DNA of 64,000 nucleotides from Tolypeutes matacus (taxonomy: Eukaryota > Chordata > Mammalia > Cingulata > Chlamyphoridae), in the NCBI GenBank assembly GCA_026826555.1, contig JAKSZT010053883.1, positions 32,891,955 to 32,955,954 of the forward strand, in the 5' to 3' direction. Both the position numbers and the translations under genes were made by a program. Of this stretch, positions 58,494 through 64,000 are shown in pieces. The notes under the pieces are model-generated. The model saw only the letters and a list, made by a program, of their open reading frames with translations. It searched no databases and was not told the origin of the DNA. Within the stretch, counting starts at the first letter, position 1, and the number at the start of each line of letters is the position of its first letter.

Positions 58494-58700
58494 TATTCTT
58501 AATACCTTATATCAGTGTGGTACATTTGTTACAGTTGATGAACTAATATTGAAGCATTGCTTCTAACCAAAGTCTATAATTTACGTTATGGTTTACACTT
58601 TGTGCTGTACAGTTTTATAGGCTTTGACAGATGTGTAATGTCATACGTCCATCATTACAATATCAAGGAGTACAAGTTTTAATGTATTTTAAAGCATTGG

Positions 58701-58886
58701 GGGAAGCGGCTGTGGCTCAATCAGTAGGGCTCCCGTTTACCATATGGGAGGCCCTGGGTTCGGTTCCCAGGGCCTCCTGGTGAAGGCAAGCCCGCCCGCA
58801 CGGCGTGGTTAGCTGACCCAGCGAGCACAAGCAGCAAGGGGGGGAGAAATGAATAAATAAATAAAATCTTAAAAAAAAAAAAAAAA
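58701..58886 (+). mobile_element. tRNA-derived SINE (family A)
   Basis: Sense copy flanked by aaagcattgg; head, body and tail all present. Confidence 0.92.
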
Positions 58887-59310
58887 AAAGCATTGGCTTT
58901 GCAAAAAAGCTTTATTTGGGAGTTTGGAAGATGGAACAAATGTTTTCAAATGTACTTTCAATTCTGTTTGGTTGTGTTCAAAATAAATATCTAGATAGTA
59001 TTTATTTAAAGGTTCTTTTTTTTTTTTCTTCATTTTTTAAAGTGATTTTTTTTTTTTTAACTTCTGAAAAATAATGAGACAAGTACCCATTGTTTCTGTC
59101 AAACTTAATCCGTAGAGTAGAAGTAGGAAACAAAGGAAGGAATCCTTAATGCTTCTTATAGGGAATGTTGATAAACAAAATAAATCTACTGCAAAATATG
59201 TATTTAGCTCTATTATATAAAAGAGATTATTAAGCTATTTAAATATACTTAACTTTTCTGCATTTACAGTGTTGTGCAATAGAACTTCCTGCAAAGATGG
59301 AGATGCTGTG

Positions 59311-59455
59311 CTCTCCAATACAGTAGGCACTAGCCTAGCCACATGTGGCTCTTGACCACATGAAATATGATTAATATGACAGAGGAACTGAATTTTAATT
59401 TTTTTATTTTAAAGGCCACATGTCAAGGCTAGTGGTTACTGTATTGGACAGCACG
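59311..59455. mobile_element. Small hAT-like element with long TIRs
   Basis: The left part ctccaatacagtaggcactagcc is nearly the reverse complement of the right part ggctagtggttactgtattgga. The loop has paired 'ccacatg' motifs. Non-coding. Confidence 0.65.
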
Positions 59456-61143
59456 GAAAGAGATTTAAATGTCAAAAGTGTGAGGCAGGCTTTGATTATT
59501 GGCTAAAAGGTGGCCCTTTAGTGTGGACTTGATATCTTCCTTCCATACCTTTGGCTTTCTGCCTTCTTTGCCTTTCTAATCTCACCACCACCATTTTATT
59601 GCATCAGAGCAACTTAAACCATGTTTTTCCCCTTCGCCTTTGATTTTTTAATTTTTTTTTTGCAGTGAAACCTCTTTAAAATTACAAAATGGAATTATAA
59701 CATTTGTTTTTTTCTGGGAACTCTGTTGTTGAGAAAAAAGCCATTTCTGACTGAACTGCTTGGTAGTGTTGCCTGACAAAACATGGCATAATCAAATTAT
59801 AGTACAAAATGAATTGCACTAAAATTATTTTTGAAACTTTACTTTTTCAGTGTTCTCTGGAGCTTTCTCTCCCTGGCGACTCACTTATCCAGCCATAGGC
59901 CATACTTTGTAGAATCCGTTTCCTTAATCCTTGTGTGATCTGTGGTTTTATGTGGGCCGCAACTAGCTATACCCAAACTTTATTATTTTCTTTTACATTT
60001 ATTTTTGTCCTCTTCCATCTTTTGTCATCCTCTGGCCTTAACTGACTCACCGCTCTCTCTGAAACTGAAGGAACTTTTTATGGGAGGGAAAAGAGTGGAA
60101 ATAAATCCAGGCTAATGGAATATGGTTGAGTTTATGCTCTGATAGTTGGGAGAAATCTAATCTTTGGGGCAGATATTTATTTTGTTCTTTTCCTTAATAT
60201 CCTTCACATGGCAAAGGTACCATTCTTCTAATCTTTTTTGTTTCCTTTTAGAAATGTCTAAGTAATATTGGAGTTTAAATATAGTAGAGAGAAGTATGAA
60301 GATTGCTTGTTACATTTGTTTGCATTGTTTAAAATGCCTTTTAGATGGTGGACATAGATATACACTATACACTATCATTTTTTGATAGTATTTTATACAC
60401 GCACACACCCACATCTACTCAGAACACATGACTGAAGTTAAGGACATTTCCTAATATAATTGGTCCATTTCCCTTTGTAACCAGAGGAATGCTATTTCAA
60501 GATTATTGGCTTTCTAAAGCTTCTTTAAAAAAAAAAAAAAAAATATATATATATATTATTGGCTTGTATGGTCTGTGGTCCTGGGACAGAATGAAGTTAA
60601 ATGGCTACAGAAGGATTAAGCTGTGAGGTTGTTTTTCACACCATTAATATGTCATGACTAATTGAATTATTAGTCCTAGTCAGAGGAGAGTATTTCATAT
60701 ATCAGTGGTCAGTTAGAACTATTCCCCAGAGTATTTTTAATCTTAAATACTAGTCATTTGGTATCATTCTTCCCTTTTAGGATTAATAAACATCATACTT
60801 TTATAATATTTTGAGGATGATGCATCTCTTTTCTCTTTTTTCATTAAAAATTAAGCAAACAGATTTTTTTTTTTTTTTTTTTTTTAAAAAGCCCTCAAGT
60901 CATTGGGTTAAAGACCTAAGTAATGCTATACTTCTCTGTAATTACATGTCCATAACAGCTTGTAATGAAATATGAAACCAGATGTTATTCTTATACCTCC
61001 CTGGGCAAATAGCTTGTTTTCTCCTTTTTATTCCTGGCCCTCCTTGTTTGAATCATAAACCTCCTGAGAATAACCAGCCACTGTGTGGTGTAGAGGGTTT
61101 AATAGCCTTTGGATCAAATCTTCTCTGGCTTGCTATTATCTAG

Positions 61144-61305
61144 ACATTTCAGAAAGAACAAGTGGATCCCCTTCAGATGAAATTGCAGCAAGTGAATGGA
61201 CTTGGCCAGGGATTGATTCAGAGCGCAGGAAAAAACTGTGATGTGCAGGGTTTGGAAAATGACATGGAAGAGATCAATGCTCGATGGAATACACTAAATA
61301 AAAAG
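61144..61305 (+). CDS. MACF1: MACF1 rod exon shared by both isoform classes, 54 codons
   Basis: Acceptor attatctag, donor AAAAAG|gtaaac, phase 0/0. It reads [19 protein letters not shown] to [12 protein letters not shown], a spectrin helix with RW. It can receive either the 28791 donor (full-length rod) or the 49969 donor (alternative N-terminus), both in frame. Residue 1 is Thr here; I recall Met in human. Confidence 0.95.
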
Positions 61306-61507
61306 GTAAACTGGGGCTGGGGGTTGGTAATGTGTTGTTGGGAACAGAAGTGATAGAAAGGAAAAACATACAAATCTAAGGTTTCACTGAAACCTGAATG
61401 CAAATACAAATTGAGAAGTTGTAATCTGTAGTTACTAAAAAGAGTCAATAGTAATTTAAAAACTTCTTTCTCCTTTCTCATAATGATCCTATATGTCTGT
61501 GATACAG

Positions 61508-61678
61508 GTTGCACAAAGAATTGCACAACTACAGGAGGCTTTATTGCATTGTGGGAAGTTTCAAGATGCCTTGGAGCCATTGCTCAGCTGGTTGGCAGAC
61601 ACTGAGGAGCTCATAGCCAATCAGAAACCTCCATCTGCTGAGTATAAAGTGGTAAAAGCACAGATCCAAGAACAGAAG
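61508..61678 (+). CDS. MACF1: MACF1 rod exon, 57 codons
   Basis: Acceptor gtgatacag, donor CAGAAG|gtaagt, phase 0/0. It encodes [19 protein letters not shown], then [18 protein letters not shown] with a core Trp, ending QIQEQK. The intron before it is only 202 nt. Confidence 0.96.
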
Positions 61679-62299
61679 GTAAGTGAGAATGTTGGGACAG
61701 TGAACTGTAACAGCCTTAGGGGGTGGCAGACAACACATTTGCTTATAGTTTAAGGAGCATATTCAGGAGTTTTAGTAGAATCCTATCCTACTTTGTGTGA
61801 TCCTGAACAAAAAGGTGTAAACTGATTTTCATCATCGTAACTTAATCTACTAGTTTACTGTGGCATGTATTGAACTGAACAATTTTATTTGTTCATGCAT
61901 CCTATTTTGATGTTTCGTTCACAGCTCAACATAAAGTAAGAGGTTTTGGTTTTTCAGGATCAGTAATTTTCTGAATAATGTTGTTTGTCATATATAAGGT
62001 TCTGTCTATATTTTTTGTTTAGTTTCCATTTCAGTGTAATTTTTTCTTGGTTCAAGGGAAGTTCCCTGTTAGTCACCTAGTGACAGTCACTGCTCCATTT
62101 TAAAACTTGTCTGAAAAGTTTATGTGGGCAGTAGGAACTTCTATTTCTCATGTTTTTGCCTCAGGGATGAAAAAAAAAAACCTACTCTAATCCAATTCAG
62201 TTCAGAATTGGGTGGGATTAGGTTTTTTCCCCTTGTTTCAGACTGAAAAATGAACCTATACTATCACTTTTTCATTCCCTTTAAATGTGAAAACTATAG

Positions 62300-62466
62300 T
62301 TGCTCCAGCGGCTCTTAGATGATCGAAAGGCCACAGTAGACATGCTTCAAGCAGAAGGAGGTAGAATAGCCCAGTCAGCTGAGCTGGCTGATAGAGAGAA
62401 AATCACTGGACAGTTGGAGAGTCTTGGAAGTAGATGGACTGAATTACTCAGCAAGGCAGCAGCCAG
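62300..62466 (+). CDS. MACF1: MACF1 rod exon (last in window), ends phase 2
   Basis: Acceptor aaactatag, donor GCCAG|gtaagg. It reads [19 protein letters not shown] to [11 protein letters not shown] plus AG, to be completed by an exon beyond 64000. RW and the AELADREK segment fit a spectrin repeat. Confidence 0.95.
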
Positions 62467-62574
62467 GTAAGGCCAAAGGGGTTTTCAGGAATGGGTCACA
62501 GAAGGTTTGTTTTGTCCTGTTTTTTTTTTTACTTGCTATCACTGAGACACTCTAAAAGCTTCTGGAAGGATTTA

Positions 62575-62760
62575 TTTTTTTTTTTTTTTAAAGATTTTAT
62601 TTATTTATTCATTTATCCCCCCCTTGCTGCCTGTGCTCGCCGGGTCAGCCAACCACACCGTGCGGGCGGGCCCGCCCTCACCAGGAGGCCCCGGGAACCG
62701 AACCCGGGGCCTCCCATATGGCAAACGGGAGCCCCACTGATTGAGCCACAGCTGCTTCCC
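62575..62760 (-). mobile_element. tRNA-derived SINE (family A)
   Basis: Antisense copy flanked by tggaaggattta; starts 109 nt after the last exon's donor. Confidence 0.92.
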
Positions 62761-62800
62761 TGGAAGGATTTAAACAGTGCTTGGAAGGTGTTTAATGACT

Positions 62801-62896
62801 TTTTTTTTTTTTTTTACCGGGAGGTCCTGGGAATTGAACCCGGGTCCCTCCATATGGGAGACGGACGCCCAACCAGTTGAGCTACATCCGACCCCC
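62801..62896 (-). mobile_element. Monomeric SINE (family B)
   Basis: Antisense unit accgggaggtcctgggaattg ... gagctacatccga, flanked by taatgactttt / taatggctttt. Confidence 0.88.
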
Positions 62897-63503
62897 TAAT
62901 GGCTTTTATCTTAAGGAAGGATACATTTTTAGAGATGATCCTCAAAACCAGACTCGCTGTCGGGAAATAAGCTTCAGCTACTCCATAAATGTCTGAGTAC
63001 TAGAAAACTCATTGCTCTCTGTTATTGTTCTGCTGCAGTGTAATCACTGTTCCAAATGACAGATGCAGACTCTTAAAAGCCAGCCAAGTTATTTTTTGAG
63101 TTTTGAAGCAGATTTTTTTCCCTTCGTATTTATAAATAATGTTTTTGATACTTGGAATGAACATTTCTTACATTTCTTTTCTATTCATTTATCCTAATAT
63201 CTGCATTAAATGTTGTTGCATCTCAGAGCTAATCTATGGTTCTGTTAAATATAGGGACATTTAAGCAATGCATTAACTTTCTTCAATAATGACCAAAACA
63301 CAGGCAGCCGTTTCTTCCTCCAAGGAAGTGCTTTCACTTTCTATAGCTAAAAGTTGCCCTAATGTCACTTGAGCTTAATATGTCACGTAGATGTCTTTAC
63401 TTGTACTTTATACTGTTCCCAGTTTTAAAAAATAAATAACAACTAATCAGAAATTATATGAGAGTACAGGAGTTGATCGTTCATTGTTGTACTGTTAAGT
63501 TTT

Positions 63504-63687
63504 TTTTTTTAAGATTATTTATTTATTTATTTATTCATTTATCCCCCCCTTGCTGCTTGTGCTCGCTGGGTCAGCCAACCACGCCGTGTGGGCGGGCCCG
63601 CCTTCACCAGGAGGCCCCGGGAACCGAACCCGGGGCCTCCCATATGGCAAGCGGGAGCCCTACTGATTGAGCCACAGCCGCTTCCCT
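63504..63687 (-). mobile_element. tRNA-derived SINE (family A)
   Basis: Antisense copy flanked by actgttaagtttt on both sides. Confidence 0.92.
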
Positions 63688-64000
63688 ACTGTTAAGTTTT
63701 CTACATAGCCAATGGCAATCGTCAAATAATTCCTTCTTCAGATTCTTTACTTCCATTGGCCCATAGCTTGCTTACTGCTTATCTGAGTTGCAATTATTTG
63801 ATAAACATTAAAGTATGGTTTGCCTATCCATATTAGTGAGAGATACAAAAATGGAAGAATCTGAGTGCTTTTTTCTTCTCTCTATCCATTATGGTACCAT
63901 CAGCCTTCCAGTTACCTAGGCTTAAAACTTCAATCCCGTCTTTTATTCTTCCCCCCCCCCCTCCTTTGCACCCCATATCTAGTCAGAATGCAAAATCCTG

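Larger units (their letters stand above)
58150..58665 (-). mobile_element. L1 3' UTR remnant split by two SINEs
   Basis: 'gaagttatagatttacagaaaa', 'cccatataaccccccacatag' and 'atatcagtgtggtacatttgttac' are antisense L1 3' UTR phrases, interrupted at 58281-58493. Confidence 0.65.
50027..61143 (+). other. MACF1: MACF1 long intron downstream of the alternative exon
   Basis: No further exon recognised. It contains MIR pieces (50115-50290, about 50490-50590), L1 or HAL1-type fragments (50975-54810), SINEs at 51977, 52645, 52771, 53217, 53581, 53917, 58281, 58376 and 58701, an L1 3' end at 56985, a hAT-like TIR element at 59311 and AT-rich simple repeats near 60525. Sequence at 54850-56985 and 59460-61100 shows nothing I can name. 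Confidence 0.6.
62467..64000 (+). other. MACF1: MACF1 intron, 5' part
   Basis: No exon found after the 62466 donor. Three antisense SINEs (62575, 62801, 63504) and a C-run near 63948 are the only recognisable items. Confidence 0.7.

Overview
The window is mammalian nuclear DNA: split genes with GT-AG introns, a CpG island, L1/L2/MIR/hAT relics and many young tRNA-derived SINEs. The SINE heads (wording around gctgtggctcaatcagtagg, and an older atgtagctcaagtggttgag type) and a TG...CA LTR starting tgtattagtcagcc look like repeats I associate with Xenarthra (armadillos, sloths, anteaters). A sloth-like genome is my best guess, from memory of repeat families only.

All convincing coding sequence belongs to one plus-strand gene, MACF1 (microtubule-actin crosslinking factor 1), a giant spectraplakin. 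Fourteen exons from 4439 to 28791 and three from 61144 to 62466 encode part of the spectrin-repeat rod. Every junction has GT/AG sites and phases that join without a break: 4895 coding nt, about 1631 residues. The actin-binding and plakin regions must lie 5' of the window, and the rest of the rod and the EF/GAR microtubule-binding end lie 3'.

The 32-kb intron between 28791 and 61144 holds the most interesting part. A CpG island (about 44.72-45.74 kb) is followed by a 3.45-kb coding exon (46517-49969) with its own strong Kozak ATG. Its donor is phase 0 and joins in frame to the same rod exon (61144) that the full-length transcript uses. This is an internal promoter giving an isoform without the actin-binding and plakin domains (MACF1 isoform 4 type). 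If the donor is not used, the frame runs 18 codons further to a stop at 50024-50026, giving a 1169-aa protein like the one I recall being annotated in human as KIAA0754.

The remainder is intron. I count 14 copies of one roughly 180-bp SINE family plus monomeric and dimeric relatives, most with visible target-site duplications. There are also L1 pieces (ORF1 at 1-2.4 kb, ORF2 C-terminus at 13.2-13.9 kb, several 3' ends), L2 and MIR remnants, hAT-type elements (two MER20-like, one MER5-like, two others), one solo LTR with a 5-bp TSD, and microsatellites. I saw no other protein-coding gene, structural RNA gene or CRISPR array.
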